This document shows, piece after piece, positions 1 to 8,242 of a DNA stretch of 64,000 bases. The notes below the pieces were generated by a model. The model did no database searches. It was given only the letters and a program-made list of their open reading frames with translations, and was not told the origin of the DNA. Each line of letters starts with the position of its first letter. The stretch's first letter is position 1. The DNA is taken from assembly GCA_963790575.1 (NCBI GenBank), contig CAWBPD010000008.1, forward strand, positions 62,001 to 126,000. Reading direction: 5' to 3'. A program made the translations under genes and the position numbers. The DNA is from CAVTSA01 sp963790575. GTDB taxonomy: Bacteria; Chloroflexota; Dormibacteria; Dormibacterales; Dormibacteraceae.

Positions 1-1
1 C

Positions 2-37
2 GTGGAGATCATGACCTCGGCATCCCGCATCTCATAG
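2..37 (+). CDS. possible 3' end of an upstream gene (partial)
   Basis: An open frame enters from the window edge and stops at a TAG at 35-37, eleven bases before the next start codon. The few residues visible (VEIMTSASRIS) cannot be assigned. DGPF/YCII genes often occur as tandem copies ahead of an ECF sigma factor, so this could be the tail of another copy, but that is only inference. Confidence 0.25.
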   Translation: MEIMTSASRIS

Positions 38-48
38 GAGCGACCACC

Positions 49-393
49 ATGCAGTACATGCTCAGCGTCTACCAGCCCGCCGGCGACCCCCCGCCTCCCG
101 AGGTGCTGAACCCGATCATGGAGCGCGTGTGGGCCTGGCAGCGCGAACTCGAAGAGCGCGGTTCCTGGGTCTTCACGGCCCGGCTGCTCCCCCCGCACAC
201 GGCGAGCGTGGTGCGGACTCGCGGTGAGGAGACGCTGATCACCGACGGCCCCTTTGTGGAGGGCAAGGAGATCCTGGGTGGCTTCACCATCATCCGGGCG
301 CAGGACCTGGACGAGGCACTCGACTGGGCTCGCAAGTTCACCGCGATCACCGGCCTGGCGGTGGAGGTGCGGCCGACGCTGGAGGAAGGGTGA
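49..393 (+). CDS. YCII/DGPF-domain protein
   Basis: A 114-residue protein of the YCII-related (DGPF) family, small alpha/beta dimeric-barrel proteins of unclear biochemical role. The family signature is visible as DGPFVEGKE around residues 66-74, followed by GGFTI, and the length is normal. An AGGAG ribosome site lies just ahead of the ATG. The stop codon overlaps the GTG start of the next gene in the four bases GTGA, so the two are translationally coupled. DGPF proteins are the usual genomic partners of ECF42-type sigma factors, which is what follows. The family call is secure; no enzymatic function should be inferred. Confidence 0.9.
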   Translation: MQYMLSVYQPAGDPPPPEVLNPIMERVWAWQRELEERGSWVFTARLLPPHTASVVRTRGEETLITDGPFVEGKEILGGFTIIRAQDLDEALDWARKFTAITGLAVEVRPTLEEG

Positions 394-1637
394 GGCAAGG
401 GACGCCGGCGGATGGAGAGGCCTCGGTCGAGGCCGTCTTCCGTGCCGAGTACGGGCGCGCGGTAGCGACCCTGATCCGCTCCCTCGGCGACATCGACCTC
501 GCCGAAGAGGCGGTGCAGGACGCTTTCGTGACCGCGCTCGCCCGGTGGCCCGCCGCCGGTGTCCCGCCCAACCCCGGCGGCTGGATCGTGACCACCGCCC
601 GTAACCGCGCCTTTGATCGCCTCCGCCGTGAACGAACCCGCGACCTCCGGCAGGCGGCTGCGATGCGGTTGCTCGAACAGGAACGAACGATGGATCAGAT
701 CACCACCGAGCCGATCGCCGACGACCGGCTCCGCCTCCTCTTCACCTGCTGCCACCCGGCGCTGGCGATGCCGGCGCGGGTGGCCCTTACCCTGCGGCTG
801 CTGGGGGGTCTGAGCACGCCCGAGATCTCCCGTGCCTTTCTGGTCCCGGAGCCCACGATGGCGCAGCGGCTGGTCCGGGCCAAGGCCAAGATCCGCGATG
901 CGCGGATCCCGTTCCGGGTTCCCTCCCCGGCCGACCTCCCGTCCCGTCTGGACTCGGTGCTCGCGGTCGTCTACCTCATCTTCAACGAGGGCTACACCGC
1001 ATCGACGGGGCCGCAGCTGGTCCGCGACGACCTCTGCCAGGAGGCGATCCGTCTCGGCCGTCTGCTGGTGGTGCTGCTCCCGCGCGAGCCGGAGGGCTGG
1101 GGTCTGCTGGGATTGATGCTGCTGATCGCCGCGCGGCGTCCGGCCCGGACCACGCCCGAGGGCGAGATGGTGCCGCTCGCGGAGCAGGATCGCGGGCGCT
1201 GGGACCGGGTCCTGCTTACGGAGGGCCGGCAACTGGTCCGGCGTTGCCTGGAACGGGACCAGCCGGGGCCGTATCAGGTGCAGGCGGCGATCCAGGCGGT
1301 GCACAGCGACGCGGCGGCCGCCGATGACACCGACTGGGCCCAGATCCTCCTCCTCTACGACCAGCTCCTGGCCCTGCAGCCAAGCCCGGTGGTGGCACTC
1401 CACCGCGCCGTGGCGGTGGCGGAGGTGGAGGGGCCGGCACGGGCGCTGACACTGATCGACGGCCTGGCGCTGGAACGATATCAACCGTACTGGGCGATCC
1501 GCGCCGACCTGCTGCGCCGTCTCGGCCGCGCCGGCGAGGCGCGCGCCGCCTACCAGGAGGCGATCTCGCGTACCGGCAACGAGGCCGAGCGCCGGTTCCT
1601 CCTCTCGCGCCGCGCGGAAATCCCCACTTTCACGTGA
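390..1637 (+). CDS. ECF RNA polymerase sigma factor, ECF42-like with C-terminal TPR-like extension
   Basis: A 415-residue extracytoplasmic-function sigma factor. Sigma region 2 covers about residues 12-80 (AEEAVQDAF, then NRAFDRLRRER). Region 4 covers about 120-170, with the helix-turn-helix STPEISRAFLVPEPTMAQRL and then KAKIRDARIPFRVP, typical of the ECF42 group. The remaining 240 residues are helical and TPR-like, about double the length of a minimal ECF factor, as expected for this group, where the extension replaces an anti-sigma factor in control. No anti-sigma gene is present. The GTG start overlaps the DGPF gene stop. The stop codon sits inside a palindrome at 1623-1644. Confidence 0.92.
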   Translation: MRQGTPADGEASVEAVFRAEYGRAVATLIRSLGDIDLAEEAVQDAFVTALARWPAAGVPPNPGGWIVTTARNRAFDRLRRERTRDLRQAAAMRLLEQERTMDQITTEPIADDRLRLLFTCCHPALAMPARVALTLRLLGGLSTPEISRAFLVPEPTMAQRLVRAKAKIRDARIPFRVPSPADLPSRLDSVLAVVYLIFNEGYTASTGPQLVRDDLCQEAIRLGRLLVVLLPREPEGWGLLGLMLLIAARRPARTTPEGEMVPLAEQDRGRWDRVLLTEGRQLVRRCLERDQPGPYQVQAAIQAVHSDAAAADDTDWAQILLLYDQLLALQPSPVVALHRAVAVAEVEGPARALTLIDGLALERYQPYWAIRADLLRRLGRAGEARAAYQEAISRTGNEAERRFLLSRRAEIPTFT

Positions 1638-1686
1638 AAGTGGGCCCATGGGACCTCCCATAGCGCCGCTTTCGCGTGAAAGCGGG
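1623..1686. repeat. palindrome pair, CTTTC-n-CGTGAAAG family
   Basis: Two palindromes with centres at 1633.5 and 1675.5, 42 bp apart. The first is a perfect 22-bp palindrome (core CTTTCACGTGAAAG flanked by CCCA/TGGG); the second has core CTTTCGCGTGAAAG. Both are followed by GGGCCCAT. They lie between the convergent sigma-factor and dehydrogenase genes and include the sigma stop codon. A role as a bidirectional terminator is possible, but there is no T-tract. Confidence 0.75.
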
Positions 1687-1690
1687 CCCA

Positions 1691-2644
1691 TCACGCGAGG
1701 AGCGCCGCCCGCTCGGGGCTCAGCTCATAGCGCAGCGGCTCGCCCGCCAGGTACCGTTCCAACTCCTCCACCATGGCCGCCCCCAGTCGCCGCCGCTCGG
1801 GACCGATCGACCCGGCGACGTGCGGGGTGATTACCACGTTGGGCAGGGTTCGGAGCGGGGAGGTGGGCGCGGGCGGCTCGGGATCGGTCACGTCGAGCAC
1901 CGCCTGCAGACCGGTTCGCTCCCGCAGCACCTCGATCAGCTCATCCTCGCGCAGGATCGCCCCCCGGGCGGTGTTGACCAGGGTGGCACGCGGCGGCATC
2001 CGCCGCAGCAGACGGCCGTCGATCATCCCCCGCGTGGCCGGTAGCAACGGGGTGTGGAGGGAGACCACGTCGCAGGCGGCGAAGAGCTCGTCGAGGCCCA
2101 TCTGCTCCACCTCCAGCCGCTCGGCCTCCCCGGCGGTCAGAAACGGGTCGAAGGCGGCCACGCGGACCTGGAAAGGACGCAGGCGCTCCCGCACCAGCCT
2201 TCCCACCGCTCCCAGCGAGACCAGCCCGACCCGGCTCCCGTAGGTTCCGGCAACCGCCTCCGTATCGACCGCCTCGTTGTCTCGCATGGCACGACTCATC
2301 CCGAAGGCGCCCTTCAGCGCGAGCAGGATGACCCCCAGCGCGAAGTCCGCGACCGGCACCGCGTTCAGCTCCCAGGCCGACACCACCCGGACGCCGCGCC
2401 GCCACGACTCCGCGGTCACGAAGGGACGCACGGAGCCGGCCCCGTAGAAGACGCAGCGCAGGGTGGGCGCGCGTCCGAGGTAGGCGGCGTCGAGGCGCGG
2501 CATCCCCCAGGTCGCGAGGACCACCTCGGCCTGCTGCAGCGGCACCCACGTCACCAGCCGGTCCAGCCGTTGCCGCTCCCCCTCGCCGTAGACCGCGGCC
2601 AGCCTCTCGGGATCACCCTGCCAGCAGGCCGCGGCGCGCCTCAC
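1691..2644 (-). CDS. D-2-hydroxyacid dehydrogenase, NAD-binding
   Basis: A 317-residue cytosolic oxidoreductase of the D-isomer-specific 2-hydroxyacid dehydrogenase family, which interconverts 2-hydroxy and 2-keto acids with NAD(P). The nucleotide-binding loop is VSLGAVGRLV (about 142-151). The catalytic triad is in place: Arg227 in NTARGAI, Glu256 in DPEPP and His275 in TPHVAGS. It is the last gene of the leftward LacI-led operon and overlaps the upstream isomerase gene by four bases (ATGA). Its place with sugar enzymes suggests a hydroxyacid from sugar breakdown as substrate, but the substrate cannot be read from the sequence. Confidence 0.88.
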   Translation of the reverse strand: MRRAAACWQGDPERLAAVYGEGERQRLDRLVTWVPLQQAEVVLATWGMPRLDAAYLGRAPTLRCVFYGAGSVRPFVTAESWRRGVRVVSAWELNAVPVADFALGVILLALKGAFGMSRAMRDNEAVDTEAVAGTYGSRVGLVSLGAVGRLVRERLRPFQVRVAAFDPFLTAGEAERLEVEQMGLDELFAACDVVSLHTPLLPATRGMIDGRLLRRMPPRATLVNTARGAILREDELIEVLRERTGLQAVLDVTDPEPPAPTSPLRTLPNVVITPHVAGSIGPERRRLGAAMVEELERYLAGEPLRYELSPERAALLA

Positions 2645-3468
2645 GATGACGGCTCCACCGGCTCCAGCACATGCTCGACGTAGCGGCGCACGATCTCTTG
2701 CAGGGCCTGGTCGGGATCTCGCGCGTAGAGCTCGCGGTTGAAGATCTCGACCTCGATCGGCCCGGCATAGCCGGCGGCATCGATGAGGCGCCGGATCTTG
2801 ACCAGGTCGACCACGCCGTCACCCATCAGGCCCCGGCCATGGAGGAAGTCGGGCGGGGGGACCAGCCAGTCGCTCACGTGGAACCCCAGGATGCGGCCGG
2901 CGGCGCGCTGGATCGACGCCTCCAGCTCCGGATCCCACCAGACGTGGTAGGCGTCGACCACGACACCCGCCGAGTCCCCCGCCTGGCAGGCTAGGGAGGT
3001 GGCCTGCTCGAGCGTGACCACGAGCGAGCGGTCGCCGCAAAACATCGGGTGGAGCGGCTCCACGGCGAGCGCGACACCGGCCTCGGCGGCGTGCGTCTCC
3101 AGCTCCGCCACGGCCGCCCCCACCGCGCAGCGCGCGCCGGTCAGGTCGCGGTCCGGCGCCGGGCCGCAGACGAGCACCAGGCAGCCGGCGCCGAGCTGCT
3201 GCGCCTCGTCGATCGCGCGCAGGTTGTCCTCCCGGCGGCGGTCCGGCGGACCCTGCAGGAACCAGCCGCCACGACAGAGAGAGGAGACGCCGATCCCGGC
3301 GTCCCGGACCAGGGCGGCCGCGCGTCCCAGGCCGGTTTCGGCCACACGATCCCGCCACAGCCCGATCCAGCCGATCCTGGCCCGGGCGCAGCGGTCCACC
3401 GCCTCGGCCAGGTCCCAGGCGGGGAGCGTCGCCTGATTGAGGCTCAGGCGCGAGAGGTCGGCCGTCAT
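2641..3468 (-). CDS. sugar phosphate isomerase/epimerase (AP endonuclease 2 fold)
   Basis: A 275-residue TIM-barrel protein of the xylose-isomerase-like family, metal-dependent isomerases and epimerases of sugars and keto-inositols. Metal-ligand motifs appear in order: AVEPLHP, VVVDAYHVWWD, GFHVSDW and IEVEIF. The ATG at 3468 (MTADLSRLSLNQATLP) was chosen because it overlaps the upstream stop by ATGA and starts exactly where similarity begins; the open frame runs further upstream only inside the neighbouring gene. Coupled to genes on both sides. Specificity is unknown. Confidence 0.86.
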   Translation of the reverse strand: MTADLSRLSLNQATLPAWDLAEAVDRCARARIGWIGLWRDRVAETGLGRAAALVRDAGIGVSSLCRGGWFLQGPPDRRREDNLRAIDEAQQLGAGCLVLVCGPAPDRDLTGARCAVGAAVAELETHAAEAGVALAVEPLHPMFCGDRSLVVTLEQATSLACQAGDSAGVVVDAYHVWWDPELEASIQRAAGRILGFHVSDWLVPPPDFLHGRGLMGDGVVDLVKIRRLIDAAGYAGPIEVEIFNRELYARDPDQALQEIVRRYVEHVLEPVEPSS

Positions 3469-4620
3469 GGCTCCAGTTCCGGAACCGCCACCCAGCGACG
3501 CTCCCGGTCGGACTGAAGCGCCAGCTCGGCCAGCTGCACCGCGCGGGCGCCCGCGAAGAAGTCCCACGGGAAACGGTCTCCCACGGTGACGTGCCGAAGG
3601 AAGTACTCCCACTGCTCACGGAAGGCGTTGGTCTCGCCCTCGGCGCCGGGCACCTCGACCCAGTCGGCGTCGAGGTGCAGGTCGCGCTCCGCGTCCGGGT
3701 CCCAGGTCAGCTGCGGGGTCGCCGCGCGGGACTGCGTCCAGCACCGCCGGAGCCCGGCGACGGCGCTCCCCTCGGTGCCGTCGACCTGGATCACGAGGAG
3801 GTCATCACGCCGCGGCCGCGTGCACCACGACGAGGCTACGTGCGCGATCGCGCCGCCATCGAGCTCGAGGATCCCGTAGGCGGCGTCGTCCGCGGTGGCG
3901 AGATAGGTCCGCCCCTCCTCGTCGACACGCTCGGGCACCTCGGTCGCCACCCGGCAGAAAAGGCCGCGCACGGGCCCGACGAGATCTCCGAGCAGGTACT
4001 GCCAGTGGGAGTACATGTCGACCACGATCCCCCCGCCCTCCTCCCGGCGGTAGTTCCAGGAGGGTCGCTGGGCGGGAGGGTCGTCGCCTTCGAACACCCA
4101 GTACCCGAAATCCAGCTTGACGGAGAGGACACGACCGACCAGCCCCGATGCCAGGAGCGCGGCGCAGCTTGCGGATGCCGGGCAGCCACAGTTTGTCCTG
4201 CACCACGCCGTGGCGGACTCCCGCGGCATGCGCCCGCCGTGCCAGGTCGAGCGCGGTCGCCTGGTCCGTGGTCAGCGGCTTCTCGCAGTAGACGTGTTTG
4301 CCGGCAGCGATCGCGGCCCGCACCGCCCCCGCGCGCCGATCGGTCGATTGGGTGTCGAAATAGATTGGGAGCTCGGGGTCCCGGAGGCAACAAGCGAGGT
4401 CGGTCGACCAGCGCTCCAGCCCGTGCTGGGCCGCCAGCGCCTTGAGCCGCCCCTCATCCCGCCCCACCAGCACCGGGTCCGGCACCAGCCGGCTGCCGTC
4501 GGGCAGGGCGATACCACCTTCCTGCCGGATCGCCATGATCGAGCGCGCCAGATGCTGGGTTCTTCCCATGCGGCCGGTGACGCCGTTCATGATCACGCCG
4601 ACCGACCGCCGCTCACCCAT
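3465..4620 (-). pseudogene. Gfo/Idh/MocA family oxidoreductase, interrupted by a +1 frameshift
   Basis: The N-terminal part (MGERRSVGVIMNGVTGRMG, with CEKPLTTDQ as the EKP motif) reads in one frame down to DKLWLPGIRKLRR. The C-terminal part (SGLVGRVLSVKLDFGYWVFEG to the end at 3465) continues in another. Skipping one base near 4158 joins them as KLRR-LLASGLVGRV, the normal family sequence, giving about 385 residues. So the gene carries one extra base, either a real mutation or a sequencing or assembly error. The flanking overlaps (8 bases with lacI, 4 bases with the isomerase gene) are intact and both halves are well conserved, which favours a recent event or an error. An intact product would be an NAD(P)-dependent sugar dehydrogenase. 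Confidence 0.82.
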
Positions 4621-5686
4621 CGTCTCTCCCCCTCCCTCGCGCCGGCCCGCTGCTCTCACGTACGACCACCTCGGACTGCACCTGCTCGGTGCGGATATCG
4701 CTGTCTGGGGGCCGGAGCGCCATGCGCACCGCCAGGCGGCCCATGGTGGCCATCGGAACCCGCACCGTGGTCAGCCGCGGCGCCACGTCCGCCGCCGGCG
4801 GAACGTCGTCGAATCCGCAGAGCGTGATCCGAGCCGGCACCTCGATCCCCAGCTCGACCAGCGCGCTGAGCGCTCCCACCGCCATCACGTCGTTCAGCGC
4901 CCAGACGGCCGTCAGGTCGGGGTCCCGGCGCAAGAGCTCGCGAACCCCCTCGGCGCCGCCGCCGCGGCCGAAGTCTCCCTGCACCACGCGCTCGGCGGGA
5001 AGCATGATCCCGGCGTCCCTGAGGCCGGCGCGGAAGCCCTCCAGGCGGTCGGTCGTCGTCGTCAGGTGAGGCGGTCCCGAGATGACGCCGATCCGAGTAT
5101 GGCCAAGCGCCACCAGCGTGGTGGCCAGCGCGCGCGCCCCGCCCACGTTGTCGGGCAGGACCGAGTCGCCCGGGAGGTGGTGGCGGCCGATGAACGCCAC
5201 GCGCCCACCGGCTCGTTCGAAGGCGAGCACCTCGCCGGCCATCCTGGCCGTGTAGGCCCGATCCTCGCGGCCGCTGGCGGCAAGGACGATCGCCTGCGCC
5301 CGCAGTGCTCGGAAGTGGCTGACATAGGAGATCTCGAGCTCGGGGTCCCGTCTGGTGTCGCAGATCAGAAGCATCCGCTCCGCCGCCTCCGGGGTGCTCA
5401 GCATGCCCCGCACGATCTCCGCGAAGTAAGGGTCGGAAAGATCGTGGACGACAACCCCGATCGAGCTGTCCCGGGAGCGGGCGAGCGCCCTGGCGTGGGG
5501 ATTGGGCAGGTAGCCGAGGTCATGGGCGGCGGAGAGGACCCGCTGCTTCAGCGCCCCGTCCATGGGACGGGATCCGCTCAGCGCGCGGGAGACGGTGGCG
5601 GAGGAAACGGCGGCCCGCCGCGCCACGTCAGCGATCGTCGGCGTACGCCCGGTCGAAGCAGCGCTTTCCCGTCGCTGACGCTCCAT
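4613..5686 (-). CDS. LacI family transcriptional regulator
   Basis: A 357-residue sugar-responsive repressor. The N-terminal helix-turn-helix and hinge helix are at about residues 15-62 (PTIADVARRAAVSSATVSRALSG, then NPHARALA), followed by a periplasmic-binding-protein-like effector domain (about 75-340; SSIGVVVHDLSDPYFAEIVRG, VWALNDVMAVGAL, CGFDDVP). It heads the leftward operon and faces a sugar-type ABC importer across 462 bp containing two LacI-like operators (5746 and 5877), so it probably represses both directions. A TACGCT hexamer ends 8 nt before the ATG, hinting at an almost leaderless transcript. Confidence 0.93.
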   Translation of the reverse strand: MERQRRESAASTGRTPTIADVARRAAVSSATVSRALSGSRPMDGALKQRVLSAAHDLGYLPNPHARALARSRDSSIGVVVHDLSDPYFAEIVRGMLSTPEAAERMLLICDTRRDPELEISYVSHFRALRAQAIVLAASGREDRAYTARMAGEVLAFERAGGRVAFIGRHHLPGDSVLPDNVGGARALATTLVALGHTRIGVISGPPHLTTTTDRLEGFRAGLRDAGIMLPAERVVQGDFGRGGGAEGVRELLRRDPDLTAVWALNDVMAVGALSALVELGIEVPARITLCGFDDVPPAADVAPRLTTVRVPMATMGRLAVRMALRPPDSDIRTEQVQSEVVVRESSGPARGRGRDDG

Positions 5687-5694
5687 GGCCTGAG

Positions 5695-5700
5695 AGCGTA
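5695..5700 (-). promoter_or_regulatory. candidate -10 element of lacI-type gene
   Basis: On the minus strand, TACGCT is followed by 8 nt and the ATG at 5686. No clear -35 is seen. It matches the spacing of other near-leaderless starts in the window. Confidence 0.35.
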
Positions 5701-5745
5701 CACACCCGGGCGGGAGTTGCGGTGGCCGGCCACGCCCTCATGCTG

Positions 5746-5759
5746 GGCAATCGCTTACC
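5746..5759. promoter_or_regulatory. candidate LacI-family operator, site 1
   Basis: GGCAATCGCTTACC has a central CG between GGCAA and a one-mismatch copy of TTGCC. It lies 60 bp from the lacI start in the divergent region. The rest of 5687-6148 has no convincing gene. Confidence 0.4.
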
Positions 5760-5876
5760 GGCCATGGTCACATCTGCAGCACCCCCGAGGGCGCACGGCC
5801 GGCGCGTAGGCCTACAACATCCTCGGGAGTCCCCGACCACGATCAGCGGTCCGCTGGTGGGCCAGACTCCTACCCC

Positions 5877-5890
5877 GGCAATCGGTTGCC
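5877..5890. promoter_or_regulatory. candidate LacI-family operator, site 2
   Basis: GGCAATCGGTTGCC is an inverted repeat (GGCAA/TTGCC) with the central CG typical of LacI-family sites. It is 131 bp, about 12.5 helical turns, from site 1, a distance that would allow DNA looping. Confidence 0.5.
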
Positions 5891-6148
5891 AGGCGCGCGT
5901 GCAGTACACGCCGATGGCACGTGCCTGGCTGGTGAAAGTCTCCGCACCCACCGTTCTGACGAGGTTCCGCGAGGTATCACCGGCCTCTCCGAGGGCCACC
6001 TCGGAAGCCGCTTGCCAAGCCTCGGCGCCTCCGCTATGATCTCGCGCAGCGTGGCCGGATCGTGCTATCAGAGGGTGGGCGTCAAGGTGGTGGACATCAC
6101 TACCCGGTGTCCACGCGCCCTCGCACCCTGGCTCGCGAGCGCCTAGCG

Positions 6149-7174
6149 ATGGCTCAAACACTGCGGTTCAAGACCCGCCGGCCCGCTGGAGGGAGAAGGC
6201 AGGGGGAGGGCGCGCCGGAGCCATTTTCCACCAGCACCTCTCGGAGCCAGACGACGCTCCTGCGGCGGATCTGGAAGTACCGGTTGCCCCTCCTGCTGGT
6301 CGTACCGGGCCTGCTCTACTACCTGGTCTTCTTCTACCTCCCGGTCCTCGGGAACGTGATCGCCTTCCAGGACTACGTCCCCTTCCTCGGCTTCCGCAAC
6401 AGTCCCTTCAACGGGTTCCAGAACTTCGTCGCGCTCTATCACCAGCCCGAGTTCTGGTACGCGCTCATCAACACCCTGGAGATCACCGCGCTCCAGCTGG
6501 TCTTCTTCTTCCCGGCTCCGATCATCCTGGCGCTGGTGCTCAACACCTTGATCAGCAACAGGGTGCGGCGGTTCCTGCAGTCGATCTTCTATCTGCCCCA
6601 CTTCATGTCGTGGGTGGTGATCGTGATCCTCTTCCAGCAGATCTTCGGCGGCAGCGGCATCTTCACCAGCTTCCTCCGCGCCCATGGCGTCCAGAACCCG
6701 ATCGAGATCATGTCCGACCCGAGTCTCTTCAAGCCACTGGTCACCGCACAGGCGATCTGGCAGGGCACGGGCTGGGGGTCGGTGATCTTCTTCGCCGCTC
6801 TGGTCGGGATCGACGTGGCCCTCTACGAGGCGGCCGCCACTGATGGAGCCGGCTCCTGGGGGCGGCTCGTGCATGTGACGCTGCCGGGGCTCAAGCCGGT
6901 GATCATCCTCCTTCTCATCCTCCGGCTCGGCACCATCCTGACGGTGGGCTTCGAACAGATCCTGCTTCAGGAGCCGGCCGTCGGCCAGATGGCGGGCCAG
7001 GTGCTCGACACCTACGTCTACTTCAACGGCATCGTCGCCGGGAACTGGGGGATGGGCGCAGCCGTCGGACTGATCAAGAGCGTCGTCGGCCTCCTGCTCG
7101 TCCTGGGCGCGAACTGGCTCGCGCACCGGGCCGGCGAGGCCGGTGTCATCGACACACGGGGAGCAAGCCGGTGA
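6149..7174 (+). CDS. ABC transporter permease, LplB/YtcP-like (first of pair)
   Basis: A 341-residue inner-membrane permease of the carbohydrate uptake MalF/LplB type with about six membrane segments, the first near residue 40-62 (LPLLLVVPGLLYYLVFFYLPVL). The cytoplasmic EAA loop that docks the ATPase reads EAAATDGAG, then LPGLKP. The ATG at 6149 (MAQTLRF) was preferred over a longer frame because the upstream part has no similarity. Its stop overlaps the next permease start in GTGA. Together with the next two genes it forms a complex-sugar importer. No ATP-binding gene is adjacent, so a shared MsmX/UgpC-type ATPase elsewhere is likely. Confidence 0.9.
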   Translation: MAQTLRFKTRRPAGGRRQGEGAPEPFSTSTSRSQTTLLRRIWKYRLPLLLVVPGLLYYLVFFYLPVLGNVIAFQDYVPFLGFRNSPFNGFQNFVALYHQPEFWYALINTLEITALQLVFFFPAPIILALVLNTLISNRVRRFLQSIFYLPHFMSWVVIVILFQQIFGGSGIFTSFLRAHGVQNPIEIMSDPSLFKPLVTAQAIWQGTGWGSVIFFAALVGIDVALYEAAATDGAGSWGRLVHVTLPGLKPVIILLLILRLGTILTVGFEQILLQEPAVGQMAGQVLDTYVYFNGIVAGNWGMGAAVGLIKSVVGLLLVLGANWLAHRAGEAGVIDTRGASR

Positions 7175-8142
7175 GAGAAGGGCGAGCTCAGCCGATGGCA
7201 ACCATTGCCACGACCATGGCCGCCTCGATTTCATGGTGGCGTCGGGGACGAGCAAGCACCCCCCTCTGGCAGCGCGACCGCACGTGGTGGGGCACCCTGG
7301 TCAAAGGGGTGGGGCTGGCGATCGCCGCCGTGGCCATCCTGTTCCCGATCCTCAACGTGGTGCTGATCTCGCTCATGACCCAGAAGGAGCTGGTCCAGTA
7401 CGCCGGCGGGCTCGATCTCTTTCCCCGCCACCTCTCGCTCGGCGCCTACCAGCTGATCTTCCAGGGTGGGATCGTCACTCGTGCCCTGCTCGTCAGCGCC
7501 GGCATCACGATCGTGGGCACGGCAGCCAGCCTGGTCGCCAGCTCCTGCCTCGCCTTCGGCCTCAGCGTCGAAGGCCTGCCGTTCCGGCGCACGTTCCTCA
7601 CCATCGTCCTGCTCACGTTCCTGTTCAACCCGGGAATCATCCCCCTCTACCTGACGGTCGACTACACGCACCTGCTCAACACCTACGCCTCCCTGATCAT
7701 CCCGGTGCTGCTCAACACGTTCAACGTCATCGTGATGCGGAACTTCTTCATGAGCGTCCCGAACGAACTCCTGGAGGCGGCGACGATCGACGGCGCCGGG
7801 TACGGCAAGATCCTGCTCAAGATCATCCTGCCGCTCTCCAAGCCGATTCTGGCGGTGATGGCGCTCTTCTACGCGGTCAGCTACTGGAACTCGTTCTTCA
7901 ACGCTCTCCTCTTCCTCAGCGACACCTCCAAGTGGCCGATCCAGCTGGTTCTCCAGCAGTACGTGATCGCGAACTCGGCGCTGCCTCAGACCGCGCAGAA
8001 CACGATCGAGGTGATCCAATCTCCGGAGCAGTCGGTACAGATGGCGGCCGTGGTGGTGGCGATCGTGCCGATCCTGATCGTCTATCCATTCCTCCAGCGG
8101 TACTTCCTCAGCGGCGTGCTCACCGGCGCCATCAAGGGATAG
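7171..8142 (+). CDS. ABC transporter permease, YtcP-like (second of pair)
   Basis: A 323-residue partner permease of the MalG/YtcP type with six predicted membrane segments and the EAA loop (LEAATIDGAG, then LPLSKPILAVM). The GTG at 7171 overlaps the stop of the first permease, and GGGAG lies just upstream; a later ATG at 7195 is possible. The first 30 residues are a polar tail before the first membrane helix. Expected to form a heterodimer with the preceding permease and to be fed by the binding protein encoded next. Confidence 0.9.
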   Translation: MREGRAQPMATIATTMAASISWWRRGRASTPLWQRDRTWWGTLVKGVGLAIAAVAILFPILNVVLISLMTQKELVQYAGGLDLFPRHLSLGAYQLIFQGGIVTRALLVSAGITIVGTAASLVASSCLAFGLSVEGLPFRRTFLTIVLLTFLFNPGIIPLYLTVDYTHLLNTYASLIIPVLLNTFNVIVMRNFFMSVPNELLEAATIDGAGYGKILLKIILPLSKPILAVMALFYAVSYWNSFFNALLFLSDTSKWPIQLVLQQYVIANSALPQTAQNTIEVIQSPEQSVQMAAVVVAIVPILIVYPFLQRYFLSGVLTGAIKG

Positions 8143-8184
8143 GAGGTCGTACTGCGAAGAGTGGGAGCCATCGACAACAGCGGA

Positions 8185-8222
8185 TCTCCCGGATGGACGG
8201 GAGACTCACCAAACCAGGTGAG
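8185..8222 (+). promoter_or_regulatory. two tandem hairpins before the binding-protein gene
   Basis: TCTCCC (8185-8190) pairs with GGGAGA (8199-8204), and directly after it CTCACC (8205-8210) pairs with GGTGAG (8217-8222). Both sit in the 100-bp spacer between permease and binding-protein genes, 20 nt before the start. Such hairpins can protect the downstream message so that binding protein is made in excess. Confidence 0.35.
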
Positions 8223-8242
8223 ACAAGAAAGGGAGGATTCAG

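Noticed and set aside
69..1694. Very long minus-strand open frame across the first two genes
   Set aside because: It is antisense to two clear family members and has the Arg/Pro/His-rich composition of GC-driven shadow frames.
5722..6146. Two overlapping plus-strand frames before the first permease
   Set aside because: No ribosome site or domain; the interval is better explained as the divergent control region with two operators.
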